DNA of 64,000 nt from Tenacibaculum discolor. Its GTDB lineage: Bacteria > Bacteroidota > Bacteroidia > Flavobacteriales > Flavobacteriaceae. A program made the position numbers and the translations under genes. The stretch spans positions 413,880 to 477,879 of the forward strand of contig NZ_RCCS01000006.1 of NCBI RefSeq assembly GCF_003664185.1, written 5' to 3'. Shown here in pieces: positions 7,687 to 17,063 of this stretch (position 1 is its first letter; each line of letters begins with the position of its first letter). Below the pieces are notes generated by a model. The model had not been told where the DNA came from. It did not search any database and was given only the letters and a program-made list of their open reading frames with translations.

Positions 7687-8595
7687 ATGAAACATATCAG
7701 CCTCCTTTTACTATTTTTATGTATAACTTTAATTGGTTGTAATAAATTAGCTAAACATAAAAGCATCTCAGTTACTCAAACAAAAGTCGAATCAATAGAT
7801 TCAATAAAAACAAAAGATGTAACATTTGAGAGTGAAGGGGTTACTTTGGCTGGTACAATTTACACCCCAAAAAAACCTCATGCTTCTGTTGTTATAGTAC
7901 ACGGTTCTGATAGTGTTCCGAGAATGACCAAATTCGCTGAATTATTAGCTAAAAATAACATTTTAGTATTTACTTACGATAAGCGTGGGGTTGGAGAATC
8001 AGGTGGAATTTATGCAGGGCCTGAAGTAGGCACGAACAATATTAGTACAGATAATCTTGATTTATTAGCAAAAGATGCAAGTGCAGCTGTAAATTTGATT
8101 CAACAAGAAAATAAAAGTCTGCCTATTGGTTTATTAGGTTTTAGCCAAGCAGGTTGGATAATTCCAATTGCTGCAAACAAAAATCCACTTGTAGAATTCA
8201 TGGTATTGTTTAGTTGTCCTACTATTACAACTCTTGAACAGCTCAGGTTTCAATTTTATACTAATGGAAATTCTGACTTTTGGAAAAATCATACCGAAAA
8301 GGATGCCAAACAACACACTAAAAATGATCCTGACAGATACCAATTTAAAGCTACTGACCCTCTAGATGCATTGAGCAATCTTTCAATTTCTGGTCTTTGG
8401 CTTTTTGGTGAAAAAGATATTCAGATACCTGCAAAATTGTGCATAGAAAACCTTAATAACTTAAAATCTCAGAATAAACCTTTCGAACATGTTCTATTCC
8501 CTGCATTAGGTCATAACACTGGATATTCAGCCTCTAAAGAACCATTTAACATAGCAATGAAATGGATAAAAAGAGAAGCTATAAAATTGCGCTAA
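7687..8595 (+). CDS. Alpha/beta hydrolase lipoprotein
   Basis: A 302-residue lipoprotein; the signal peptide ends in LIGC with the lipidated Cys18. The hydrolase fold is well marked: VHGSDSVPRM (oxyanion region, 71-80), YDKRGVGESGG (98-107), nucleophile Ser153 in GFSQAGW, an acidic residue after LWLFGEKDIQIP, and a final His in LGHNTGY. It resembles the alpha/beta hydrolase family of dienelactone-hydrolase-like/acyl esterases often found near beta-lactamase genes in flavobacteria. The metallo-beta-lactamase follows after 48 bp, so the two may be cotranscribed. Substrate unknown. Confidence 0.87.
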   Translation: MKHISLLLLFLCITLIGCNKLAKHKSISVTQTKVESIDSIKTKDVTFESEGVTLAGTIYTPKKPHASVVIVHGSDSVPRMTKFAELLAKNNILVFTYDKRGVGESGGIYAGPEVGTNNISTDNLDLLAKDASAAVNLIQQENKSLPIGLLGFSQAGWIIPIAANKNPLVEFMVLFSCPTITTLEQLRFQFYTNGNSDFWKNHTEKDAKQHTKNDPDRYQFKATDPLDALSNLSISGLWLFGEKDIQIPAKLCIENLNNLKSQNKPFEHVLFPALGHNTGYSASKEPFNIAMKWIKREAIKLR

Positions 8596-8643
8596 TGACA
8601 ATTTGAAGAACTAAATCAAAAAAACACTAATATACATACCTAA

Positions 8644-9402
8644 ATGAAAGCTGTAATAAAAACTTTATTTATAATCTTAATTTCATTAACAGTTACAAGC
8701 TGTGACCATAAAAAAAATGATTCTTTTAAACCTAAAGAGGTTTATAAAACTAAAAACCTAATTATCAAACAAATTTCTAAAAACTCGTTTCAACATACCT
8801 CTTTTTTACAAACTGAAAGTTTCGGAAATGTTCCTTGTAACGGTTTAATTTTTAGCTATAAGAATGAAGTTATAATTTTTGATACCCCAACAGATAACTC
8901 TACCTCAGAAGAGTTAATAAAATGGGTAAATGAAACTCTTGACTCAAAAATTAACGCAATTATTCCAACTCATTTTCATGATGATTGTTTAGGTGGATTA
9001 AAGGCATTTCACCAACATCAAATTCCTTCTCATTCATATTATAAAACTTTAGAGCTTGCTAAAGAAAATAATTCTGAAGTTCCACAAAACAGCTTTAAAG
9101 ATTCTCTTATATTAAAAGTTGGTAATAAAGATATTATTGCAAAATATTTTGGAGAAGGACATACGAAAGATAACGTTGTTGGTTATTTCCCTTATGAAAA
9201 TATTATGTTCGGAGGATGTTTAACAAAAACACTTAATGCCAGCAAAGGAAATTTAGCAGATGCCAATGTTTCAGAATGGTCTAATACTGTTGAAAAGATT
9301 AAACTAGAATACCCCAATATAAAAATTGTTGTTCCTGGACACGGAAAATATGGAGATATGAAGTTATTAGACTACACTATTAACTTATTCAAAACTGAAT
9401 AA
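8644..9402 (+). CDS. Subclass B1 metallo-beta-lactamase (lipoprotein)
   Basis: A 252-residue zinc beta-lactamase. All B1 ligands are present: His110, His112 and Asp114 in THFHDDCLGG, His173 in GEGHTKDN, Cys192 in FGGCLTK, His233 in PGHGKYG. His110, His112 and His173 bind Zn1; Asp114, Cys192 and His233 bind Zn2. The signal peptide ends VTSC with Cys20 as a lipobox cysteine, so the enzyme is probably membrane-anchored rather than free in the periplasm. The pattern is closest to the flavobacterial B1 enzymes such as MUS/TUS of Myroides. It is likely a chromosomal, resident gene hydrolysing penicillins and carbapenems; the spectrum cannot be read from sequence. Confidence 0.92.
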   Translation: MKAVIKTLFIILISLTVTSCDHKKNDSFKPKEVYKTKNLIIKQISKNSFQHTSFLQTESFGNVPCNGLIFSYKNEVIIFDTPTDNSTSEELIKWVNETLDSKINAIIPTHFHDDCLGGLKAFHQHQIPSHSYYKTLELAKENNSEVPQNSFKDSLILKVGNKDIIAKYFGEGHTKDNVVGYFPYENIMFGGCLTKTLNASKGNLADANVSEWSNTVEKIKLEYPNIKIVVPGHGKYGDMKLLDYTINLFKTE

Positions 9403-9471
9403 AAAAGGCATCAACCAATAATATTTTTTAACAAAACTCTAAAAGTTAAATAAAAAGATTATAGTTATTTA

Positions 9472-9615
9472 ATGAACTTAATTACAAACCATCCTTTTGC
9501 TGGCCCCGTTGATAAATCCATTTCAGATTCTTATTACTATTCAAAATCAAAAAGAAATATTTGTTATTCCCCTATGGGAAATTGGTTTGAACTGGGTAAA
9601 GAAAAAAAGGTATAA
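9472..9615 (+). pseudogene. Internally deleted 5' copy of the DKNYY gene at 14863
   Basis: Bases 9469-9496 are identical to 14860-14887 and 9492-9599 are identical to 15012-15119. The two blocks meet at the five shared bases TCCTT, so the copy lost 129 bp (43 codons) by microhomology. The result is a 47-codon frame, in phase with the parent at both ends, that stops at 9615 in unrelated sequence. It has no visible function and the signal peptide/TM part of the parent is the part removed. The perfect identity shows that the duplication is recent or kept by gene conversion. Confidence 0.85.
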
Positions 9616-9784
9616 ATAAAATAATTATGAAATTTTAGACAAACCATTTATACTGAGCTCAAGCACTCGATTAATTATATTTAAAATAAAAATTCACTCA
9701 AATTAAAAATAAAAACAATAGTTGATGCTCTTTATGAATACTATTTTCTTACTATTAAAAAATCTTAAAATTAAAACAATTGTT

Positions 9785-11410
9785 ATGTTTAAAGTAAAAT
9801 CGGTAATCATACTATGTTTACTTTACTCTTGCTCTACTAAAGCTCAGGAAACGATTACCAAAGAAGCTGTTACAGAACTAATGGTTATAGAACAAGAAAA
9901 GTTATGTGAAGACAAAAGCATAATCGAAAAAAAAAAAAAAGAAATAAAATCTTTTTTAGATACGATAAGTATTAATCATTTAAAGAAACAAGTTAATGAG
10001 AATTTAAATTACTACATAAACAATGAAAGTAGTATTATTGAATCACTTAACAATCATCAAAAAGATATAAATGAAAGAATTAATAGTAACATAAAATTAT
10101 ACTTACCTAACGAAGAAAAATACACTAATAAGGAAAATATACTTTTAAAATTAGTCAACAACAACCATTTAGAATATAGAGATACTATACAAAAAGGTAC
10201 TTATTTTAATCAGCTTTTTGAACACAATAAATCTTACATTAAACCTCTAGTCATGAATAGTGGCTTCTCTACTTATAATTTTAAGAGTAAAGTAACTACC
10301 CTACCCTACTATTCTTTAAACTCTCATTCTGAACAGAACTTGAGAATTATGAATATTTATTACCATGATGGTACTAAAAAAAACACCCCAACCCCTATCG
10401 AATCTCATTCATTCCCTTTGAATTCTATTCCTGTAAAAAAAATGAAACATGTTGATAGTTTACAGCTAGAATTCAAAATTAATTACTTAACCAAAATTGA
10501 TTCTATTCATTTTAAAAAAAATGAAATAGAAATACAAAAAGGAGACTTTAAACTACTTAAAATGGAGAAAAATTATGTAGAATACGAAACTCCAAATGCA
10601 TATTCTTCTTATATAGAAGCATACTATTACAATGAAGAAGGAAAAGCTTTAAAAACTAAATTCAGTATCAGTAATCTATCTACAGAGACTCCTGTACAAG
10701 AGTACAATGAGACATTTAACTATATAAAAAGTACTTCTGAATATGTAAATAGAATAACTACTAAAGAGGAAGCTTTTCTAACATTAAAATACCTAGATTT
10801 AAAAAACCATAATAATCCACATAAAAAAACTAAGAGTAGAGTAACCTTAGAAGGAAATGTTGATTCTTTTACTTTATATATAGAAAGTAAAAGAGATACA
10901 ATTACCTTTTTAACCACACTTAAAAACGGGTCATCAGTAAAAAAACTTTACCTACATAAATTAGAGGACAAGACAGAGTTTATTGACAAAGACGGAAAAA
11001 TAATTACTTCAATTCCTTCTTCTGTTCACTTTTTATCACATCATACAGGCTATCATTCCGATAAATATTTTTTCACAGAAAGAACAGAAGAAAGAAACTA
11101 TTATTATCTAGATCAAGACAAGCAAACTATTTCTAAACTTCCTTATTCACAAATAGAATACTTATGCTCGCCTATATTACTTGTTAAAGAAAAAGGGAAG
11201 AAAGGGTTTAAATTATTATCTGCAGAAAAAAACCTATTACTATCTGACAAAACATTTACTAATGTTTTTATTCAGCGTTATATAGGTGAAGGTATTCTAG
11301 TATATAACAGCGAAGGAAATTTTCTGCTTTATGACCAAGACAACAAATTAATTACCGAAAACACAAAAAAAGTAGATAAAATAATTCTAAAAAAATCAAC
11401 AGGGTGGTAA
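9785..11410 (+). CDS. Hypothetical secreted protein with WG-like C-terminal repeats
   Basis: From ATG 9785 the protein has 541 residues and begins with a signal peptide (MFKVKSVIILCLLYSCSTKA); the frame extends 21 codons upstream to 9722 but that would bury the signal. The N-terminal half is Lys/Asn/Glu-rich with helical segments. The last 150 residues alternate short beta-type phrases (FIDKDGKIITSIP, YYLDQDKQTISKLP, GFKLLSAEKNLLLS, FLLYDQDNKLITE), as in WG-repeat proteins, though the W-G pairs are weak. A run of 13 A at 9929-9941 lies within the coding sequence. No function recognised. Confidence 0.7.
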   Translation: MFKVKSVIILCLLYSCSTKAQETITKEAVTELMVIEQEKLCEDKSIIEKKKKEIKSFLDTISINHLKKQVNENLNYYINNESSIIESLNNHQKDINERINSNIKLYLPNEEKYTNKENILLKLVNNNHLEYRDTIQKGTYFNQLFEHNKSYIKPLVMNSGFSTYNFKSKVTTLPYYSLNSHSEQNLRIMNIYYHDGTKKNTPTPIESHSFPLNSIPVKKMKHVDSLQLEFKINYLTKIDSIHFKKNEIEIQKGDFKLLKMEKNYVEYETPNAYSSYIEAYYYNEEGKALKTKFSISNLSTETPVQEYNETFNYIKSTSEYVNRITTKEEAFLTLKYLDLKNHNNPHKKTKSRVTLEGNVDSFTLYIESKRDTITFLTTLKNGSSVKKLYLHKLEDKTEFIDKDGKIITSIPSSVHFLSHHTGYHSDKYFFTERTEERNYYYLDQDKQTISKLPYSQIEYLCSPILLVKEKGKKGFKLLSAEKNLLLSDKTFTNVFIQRYIGEGILVYNSEGNFLLYDQDNKLITENTKKVDKIILKKSTGW

Positions 11411-11454
11411 TACGTACATAATTTGCGTGTAAAGAATTGAAAGTTTTCGTATTA

Positions 11455-11595
11455 CTTACATAGTATAGATTCAAAAATTTACTTATCAAACCTGAAAAAC
11501 ATTTAATTTAACCGTACATTTTTGTGCGGTTTTTTATTTTGTTTTACCTTGGCTTTCGCTTATAAAGAGAACAAAAATTGCTAAAATCTTCTACC
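11455..11595. repeat. Intergenic repeat, copy 2 (with terminator)
   Basis: Second copy of the repeat at 7440-7590. The hairpin is CCGTACA, four T, TGTGCGG (11513-11530), one G-U pair different from copy 1, followed by six T. It occupies most of the 255-bp gap between the two hypothetical genes. Confidence 0.65.
11513..11536 (+). terminator. Rho-independent terminator
   Basis: A 7-bp stem with one wobble pair and a T run, inside repeat copy 2; it would end the transcript of the gene at 9785-11410. Confidence 0.65.
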
Positions 11596-11665
11596 CATTA
11601 TTTCTTTTATTGATTTTTATTCTCTGTTAAAATAAACTTTAGTACTAATAAAAATTGAAATAATA

Positions 11666-12568
11666 ATGAACTTTAAAACCTCCCTTGTTATACTTCTTAA
11701 CTTAAGTTTAACCTTCTCATGTTTAGCTCAAGATAATGCCCCTATTACTCTTGAAGGAAAATGGAAAGTAGTTGATTGGACTTATATGAGCTTCGTAGGA
11801 AGAGGTCTTGATGGGAAAGAAAAACAAGAAATAGACAAAACTGTAAGTGATTTAGTTTTAGATTTTAAATTAAATCAAACTTTTTCTAGTAACAAACCTG
11901 CTTTTCAGTTTTTAGAAAACCAAAAGTTCTTTGTAAATAATTTTAGTGAAGTTGTAATAAACAACCAATATTACCCCATTTTTATTAAGAATAATACATG
12001 TTACTTTTTACTAAGTAATATTATGCTTCAAATTAAAAAAACAGAAAATTATAAAAATTCAAAAATAAACATTGAAAAGTTTCCTAGTAAATATAATGAA
12101 ATAGAAGAAAGTTTCAAGAAAGAAAAGAAAATTTCAGGAGAAGTATATAGTATTAATGATTTAGATAAACCTCCTAAATTCAAGACAGTCGAATTTGATG
12201 AAAATTGTTTAATCGATTGTCTTCTTAACTCTTTTAACTCAAACATGAAGTACTATATAGATTTTTCAAAAGTAGAAAAAGATACAAGTTATTTTATAGA
12301 GTTTACTGTAGATAATACAGGTAACATTTATAACATACATATAAAATCTAAAAACAACAAACCCAGTAATGGACTTACTATGACTGCTAAAGTAATTTAT
12401 GGAACTAAAGAAAATAACAAAGAAAGTAAAAAAGGTAAAATTACTGGAATTGAAAAAAATATTATAAGCAGTATACTAGCTTTTAAAAATCAACTGATTG
12501 CTGGCAAGAAGAATAATAAAAATGTAAATACCAAACTAAATTTAGAACTAAGGTTAATTTCAAAATAA
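11666..12568 (+). CDS. Hypothetical secreted protein
   Basis: A 300-residue protein with an N-terminal signal peptide ending near SCLAQDNAP. Residues about 26-110 (ITLEGKWKVVDWTYMSF, then YPIFIKNNTCYFLLSN) resemble the start of lipocalin-like or META-like small barrels seen in flavobacterial exported proteins. The second half (YYIDFSKVEKDTSYFIEFTV, IKSKNNKPSNGL) resembles the energy-transducing-like domain often found at the end of secreted hypotheticals, but I cannot name it. Preceded by repeat copy 2 and followed by a frameshifted gene. Confidence 0.68.
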   Translation: MNFKTSLVILLNLSLTFSCLAQDNAPITLEGKWKVVDWTYMSFVGRGLDGKEKQEIDKTVSDLVLDFKLNQTFSSNKPAFQFLENQKFFVNNFSEVVINNQYYPIFIKNNTCYFLLSNIMLQIKKTENYKNSKINIEKFPSKYNEIEESFKKEKKISGEVYSINDLDKPPKFKTVEFDENCLIDCLLNSFNSNMKYYIDFSKVEKDTSYFIEFTVDNTGNIYNIHIKSKNNKPSNGLTMTAKVIYGTKENNKESKKGKITGIEKNIISSILAFKNQLIAGKKNNKNVNTKLNLELRLISK

Positions 12569-12648
12569 GAGCACACATATCTTCAAGTAAAATATAACCA
12601 ACTTAAAATTAACACTAAACAAATACATTAGCAATAATTAAACTTTAT

Positions 12649-13145
12649 ATGAAAAAAAAAAATACCTAATTGTATTTTTAGCGTTTTTAAATGTTTCTTA
12701 TATCAATAAACTAAAAGAACATAATATTGATTATTATAAGCAAATTTTAAATCTAAAAAACATACGCTTTGACCAAATTGAGACATTACTAGTAATTGAG
12801 GAGTATATTAATGATAAGGGATTCCAAAGTTCAGACAGAAAAGGTATAGTTGTTTATAACACAAATAACAGTGGTGGTGGAATATATACTTACTCAGTAG
12901 ATTTGAAAAAGAAAAACTCATTAGGGTTATCTGATGAATTTTACAAAACAAATATATATAGAAAAGAAAGAGACTTTATTTTTCAATTAGCTGTATCAGA
13001 CTTCAAGTTTATTCATGTATTAGAAAAGATTAACCCTAATAAAGAAGGTAAATTAAATTATGTAATTTCCAGCTATGATAAAAGTAAAAATACAGGTTTT
13101 AAAATAGTCAACTTATATGACATAGTAATGAATGAAGAAAAATAA
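12649..13145 (+). pseudogene. Hypothetical protein gene frameshifted in an 11-A tract
   Basis: ATG 12649 is followed by a run of eleven A (12652-12662) and a stop after six codons. In the neighbouring frame an open reading frame runs without a stop from the A tract to TAA 13145: YLIVFLAFLNVSYINKLKEH, then about 140 further residues including NTNNSGGGIYTYSVDLKKK. Nine or twelve A would join the start to it and give a secreted or anchored protein of about 165 residues. The downstream part alone could only start at a TTG (12903). Slippage on the A tract during transcription or replication could restore the frame, so this may be a phase-variable or slippage-dependent gene rather than a dead one. 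Confidence 0.65.
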
Positions 13146-13266
13146 ACAAAACTTCTGTTAATATTATCTATAAATAATTGCTACCCTAACTACTCGATTA
13201 TCTTTATATTTTTTGAGTTAGTTACTTAAATAAGTATTATATATAACTTAACAATTTTAGAGAAAA

Positions 13267-14139
13267 ATGAAATTTCCATTATTTATATTATTCCTGTTAT
13301 TTTCAATAACAAGTAAAGGTCAATCTAGTTATTCTGGTCATTTAGGAAAGTTCCCCATTACATTGGTTATGTACCACTATAGTGATGGAGTTTCTTTAGC
13401 TTATTATGTTTATAATAAATATGATAACCCGATAATAATAAACGGAAACCTTAAAAATGAAGAATTAAAACTTTTAGAAAAGGATAAGAAAGGAAACACT
13501 TCTGCTACTCTTATTTTTGAAAATTTTAAAGAAAGTGATACAGAAGTTACAGGAAAATGGATTAATGCTGACTCTACAAAAACTTATCAAATTTTATTGC
13601 AAAAAGATTTTGATGTAAGTTATGGAGACGATATAGAATGGAAAAGTAGAGAACTAATCCAGTCTAACACTACAAAAAAACACTACTTTAAAACCATAAT
13701 AACTAAAGAAAAGGGAAATTTTTATGCTAGAGTTTCTGGTATAAAAATATTTGAAAAGAAAACAGATAAACTAATTCAAACTATTGAATTAGACTGCCAA
13801 CTTTTTGGAATAGATAATGTAAGTATTGGTGATTATAACTTTGATGGAATTGAAGATTTTTCTGTTTTTGAAGCTAGTTATGCTGGTCCAAATACTTCCA
13901 GTATTTATATTTTAAGGACTCCTAATTCAAATAACTATTTTAAAAGTAGTTTCAGCGGTACTTCCTTAATATTCGATAATGAATCAAAGTTAATTCACGA
14001 GCACAACCAATGCTGTGCAGGAAGAATCCACATGAATGCAACTTACAAAGTGGTTAATAACGAAATGGTTTTAATTTCACAAAAATGTATTGAATATAAT
14101 GACGATAAAGAAGAATTTATTGATACCAAATGTCAATAA
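13267..14139 (+). CDS. Hypothetical secreted protein with an EF-hand-like FG-GAP motif
   Basis: A 290-residue exported protein (signal peptide MKFPLFILFLLFSITSKGQ). The middle is beta-rich. Residues about 190-205 read VSIGDYNFDGIEDFSVFE, the D-x-N-x-D-G-x-x-D pattern of FG-GAP/dockerin-like calcium loops, as in the XAC2610-type family. Four cysteines sit near the end (CCAGRIH, QKCIEY, TKCQ) and could form disulfides. The role is unknown. It lies in a row of short, poorly conserved exported proteins, two of them broken. Confidence 0.7.
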   Translation: MKFPLFILFLLFSITSKGQSSYSGHLGKFPITLVMYHYSDGVSLAYYVYNKYDNPIIINGNLKNEELKLLEKDKKGNTSATLIFENFKESDTEVTGKWINADSTKTYQILLQKDFDVSYGDDIEWKSRELIQSNTTKKHYFKTIITKEKGNFYARVSGIKIFEKKTDKLIQTIELDCQLFGIDNVSIGDYNFDGIEDFSVFEASYAGPNTSSIYILRTPNSNNYFKSSFSGTSLIFDNESKLIHEHNQCCAGRIHMNATYKVVNNEMVLISQKCIEYNDDKEEFIDTKCQ

Positions 14140-14181
14140 AAAATAATAAAACAAAATCTATAAATAATTTAAACATAAGCT

Positions 14182-14780
14182 ATGAAAACAAATACTTTAC
14201 TTTACTTATTATTGTTTTTTTCTTCATTTATATACTCTCAATAAATTGAAGAAGTAATATACATAAAAGAAGAAATAAATAGTGAACCCGAAGAAATAGT
14301 TACTTATTACTCGTTAAAAGAAGCTTTAAAACCCCAAAAAAAGTAAAAGCTTTGCAAATTAGAGATAAAGGTTTACACGAATTACCTAAAGAAATTAAAG
14401 AACTAGTAAACCTAGAAACTTTAAGAGTTCATCATAATAGATTAACTGAAATACCAGATTTTATTTTTTCTCTTACTAAATTAAAAGAGTTAGAAATAGG
14501 AGCTAATAACTTAGGTATCTTAACTAAAAATATTGGTAAATTAACAAACCTTGAATACTTAGGATTAAAAGCTAATGGATTAATAACCTTACCTAAATTA
14601 ATTGGAAAATTGACAAAATTAAAAACACTTAATTTAGATTTTAACCCTATTACTTCATTACCAGAATCAATTAAAAACTTAAAAAAACTAGAGCGCTTTT
14701 ATTTAACTGGAAATAAAATACCTAAAAATGATATAAAAAAAATTAAAGCATTACTACCTCATTATTATAGAAGGTACTAG
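14182..14780 (+). pseudogene. Leucine-rich-repeat protein gene with a stop and a frameshift
   Basis: ATG 14182 opens a good signal peptide (MKTNTLLYLLLFFSSFIYSQ) that ends in an in-frame TAA at 14242. The same frame continues with EEVIYIKEEINSEPEEIV to a second stop at a run of seven A near 14336. A one-base shift there joins it to an open frame through 14780 that encodes about five leucine-rich repeats of 23 residues (LPKEIKELVNLETLRVHHN and successors) and ends in HYYRRY. Two independent lesions argue for a true pseudogene, although the LRR part could be read from TTG 14352. LRR proteins of this type usually bind other proteins at the surface. Confidence 0.75.
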
Positions 14781-14862
14781 TTTAAATTACTAAACTCTTA
14801 CATCTATAGATTAACTTAAAATGAAAAAGAAAATAACAAAAGTTAAAACCTAAGTTTACTTA

Positions 14863-16029
14863 ATGAACTTAATTACAAACCATCCTTATATATCAACAAT
14901 CATAATTATACTTATTTTGAATTCTATAATTAAAAAAATTACACGAGCTAAACATTCTCCACTTGTAAAAGTATCCTTGTTTATCATGGCTATAATTAGC
15001 CAAGCCTGTAGTCCTTTTGCTGGCCCCGTTGATAAATCCATTTCAGATTCTTATTACTATTCAAAATCAAAAAGAAATATTTGTTATTCCCCTATGGGAA
15101 ATTGGTTTGAACTGGGTAATACCAAAATAAATGCAGATGTTGAGAGTTTTAAAGTTTTAGGAAGAGATTTTGGGAAAGACAAGAATCATTTATTCTTTAA
15201 AACTCATATTATAGATAATGAAGTAGATACCGCTACTTTCTATGTTGATGATGACAATTACATCTGTTTTGATAAAGACCATGTATATAGAGCTTTAAAT
15301 TATTTACCTCACGACTTTACTCAAACCAACCAAGAAAAAAAGCATTTATGGAAGGTTGCGAAAGCTAATCCGAAAACATTTCAAAAAATTGATAGCGACT
15401 GGTCTAAAGACGACAAACATTATTTTTATAATTACGTGCCTATTGATGTGGATTATAACTCTTTTACTATTTTAAATAAAAGCTTTGCTAAAGACAAAAA
15501 CCAAGTATATTCTTTAAAAAACTATGAATTGCTAGCTTCTACAATAGATCCTACTACAACAAAAAAAATCAATAGTAGATATATTACAGATAATAACAAT
15601 ATTTATGATTTTCAAGAATATATAAATGGTGAAAAGGTAGATTCTCTCACTTCTATACCTTACCAAAACATTGATAATTTAACCATATTAGAAGATAAGT
15701 TTCTACTATTTGACAATAAGGTAATGTATGATGGAACTATAATTGAAAAAGCTGATGCTTCATCATTTCAAATCATTCAATTTCCCTATTCTAAAGACAA
15801 AAATCATGTGTTCTATCACAAAGAGGTTATTGAAAAAGCTGATCCAAAGACCTTCAGTGTTTTTGAAACATCTTATTATTCAAAAGATAAAAATTATGTA
15901 TTCGTTTATGGAAAACTATTAAAAGATGCTGATGTAGCTACTTTTGAACCAGTAAATAAAAAACACTCATTATTATATAAAGATAAAAATCACACCTACA
16001 GAGGTGATGAAATTGTAAGAGACAACTAA
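14863..16029 (+). CDS. DKNYY-repeat family membrane-anchored protein
   Basis: A 388-residue protein with an N-terminal membrane segment (about 10-22), a second hydrophobic stretch ending in IISQACSPF, and a long exported part built of repeats with D-K-N/D-x-V/Y: FGKDKNHLFF, FDKDHVYRAL, DDKHYFYN, AKDKNQVYS, SKDKNHVFYH, SKDKNYVFV, YKDKNHTYR. This is the DKNYY family, of unknown function, thought to be beta-propeller or beta-solenoid-like. ALFxFExx-type linkers such as KADPKTFSVFE recur. Bases 14860-14887 and 15012-15119 are duplicated without change at 9469-9599. Confidence 0.82.
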   Translation: MNLITNHPYISTIIIILILNSIIKKITRAKHSPLVKVSLFIMAIISQACSPFAGPVDKSISDSYYYSKSKRNICYSPMGNWFELGNTKINADVESFKVLGRDFGKDKNHLFFKTHIIDNEVDTATFYVDDDNYICFDKDHVYRALNYLPHDFTQTNQEKKHLWKVAKANPKTFQKIDSDWSKDDKHYFYNYVPIDVDYNSFTILNKSFAKDKNQVYSLKNYELLASTIDPTTTKKINSRYITDNNNIYDFQEYINGEKVDSLTSIPYQNIDNLTILEDKFLLFDNKVMYDGTIIEKADASSFQIIQFPYSKDKNHVFYHKEVIEKADPKTFSVFETSYYSKDKNYVFVYGKLLKDADVATFEPVNKKHSLLYKDKNHTYRGDEIVRDN

Positions 16030-16111
16030 AATTTAGCTTGTTATAAAATAGCTATACAACTCATAATCATTTTTTTTTGTATTTTCATTCCCAATAAAAA
16101 ATTACAAAACC

Positions 16112-16951
16112 ATGAAAAACTTATTTAACTCTACCCCCCTTACAGTTTTATCTTTTTTAATATTCTTTCTATCATTTTCAGTGACTGCACAAGATAGTGC
16201 TGATACTGTTATTATGATGGATGGAAAAGAAAGAAAAGGAAAAGTAACAGCCATTAATGATAGTGAAATTACATTCATTTTTACCGGTGAAACCTTAGAA
16301 TATAAAATCAAACGAGCTGAAGTCAATAAAATTATTTTTGCCAGCGGACGAACTCAATTAATTTCTGAAAAAGCAACAAAACAAAATACTCAAAGTACCT
16401 CAAACCTTGTTATTAGAAAAGGTAAAATGGCTGTGCTACCTTTTAAAGTTATAACTAATATGGATTCAGTAGATAAAGAGGCCATTGGAAGACAAATTCA
16501 GACTGATTGTACTAATACCATAAAGAAGGAGTCACCTATGATTGAAGTTATAGACCCTAGAATTGTTAACGCTACTTTAGCTAAAAACAATATTTCTGTT
16601 AATCAGCTTGAAACAATGTTACCTAATGAGTTAGCTATTACACTTGGGGTTGAGCATGTAGTTTTTGGTTCTTATGATGTTGAAAACACAGGAACCAGAA
16701 CCTCAGGATCTACGGTAACTACATACAAATCAAAAAAAGACAGAACTAAGAGAAAAGGAACAGCTATTAGCTCTGGTAGCTCATCTACTTCAGACACATA
16801 TGACTCTAAGATTACAATGGATATATATAATGATAAAGGCTCTAATATTTACTCTGTTTCTCGTAAACCATTTATGGCTGGTTTAGATAAATACCATAGT
16901 ACAATTAAGTATTTAATTAAAAGAGCTCCATTTGGTAGTAAGCATAAATAA
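16112..16951 (+). CDS. Secreted protein with a CsgG-like domain
   Basis: A 279-residue exported protein; the signal peptide ends at SVTAQDS. Residues about 30-75 form a short beta unit (MMDGKERKGKVTAINDSEIT and FTGETLEYKIKRAEVNKIIF), as in DUF-type repeats placed before CsgG domains. From about 100, GKMAVLPFKVITNMDSVDKE, then EVIDPRIVNATLAK and LGVEHVVFGSYD, follow the CsgG/FlgT/TolB-N-like pattern of outer-membrane accessory proteins. A Ser/Thr/Lys-rich loop near 200-235 interrupts it. Probably a periplasmic component of an envelope process; no partner genes are adjacent. Confidence 0.72.
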   Translation: MKNLFNSTPLTVLSFLIFFLSFSVTAQDSADTVIMMDGKERKGKVTAINDSEITFIFTGETLEYKIKRAEVNKIIFASGRTQLISEKATKQNTQSTSNLVIRKGKMAVLPFKVITNMDSVDKEAIGRQIQTDCTNTIKKESPMIEVIDPRIVNATLAKNNISVNQLETMLPNELAITLGVEHVVFGSYDVENTGTRTSGSTVTTYKSKKDRTKRKGTAISSGSSSTSDTYDSKITMDIYNDKGSNIYSVSRKPFMAGLDKYHSTIKYLIKRAPFGSKHK

Positions 16952-17063
16952 AATAATAAGCTTTACATTAAAAGCCTCATAGGTTATACTTATACTATAA
17001 ATAGCTTTTTTTATACAAAGTATCTAAAAAATAAGTAATTTTACTTGTATAAAAAGAGCTATA

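Noticed and set aside
12649..14780. Sequencing error as the sole cause of the three frame breaks at 6078, 12649 and 14182
   Set aside because: Errors at homopolymers are possible for each one, but the LRR gene has an additional in-frame stop outside a homopolymer, and the region also holds a deleted gene copy.
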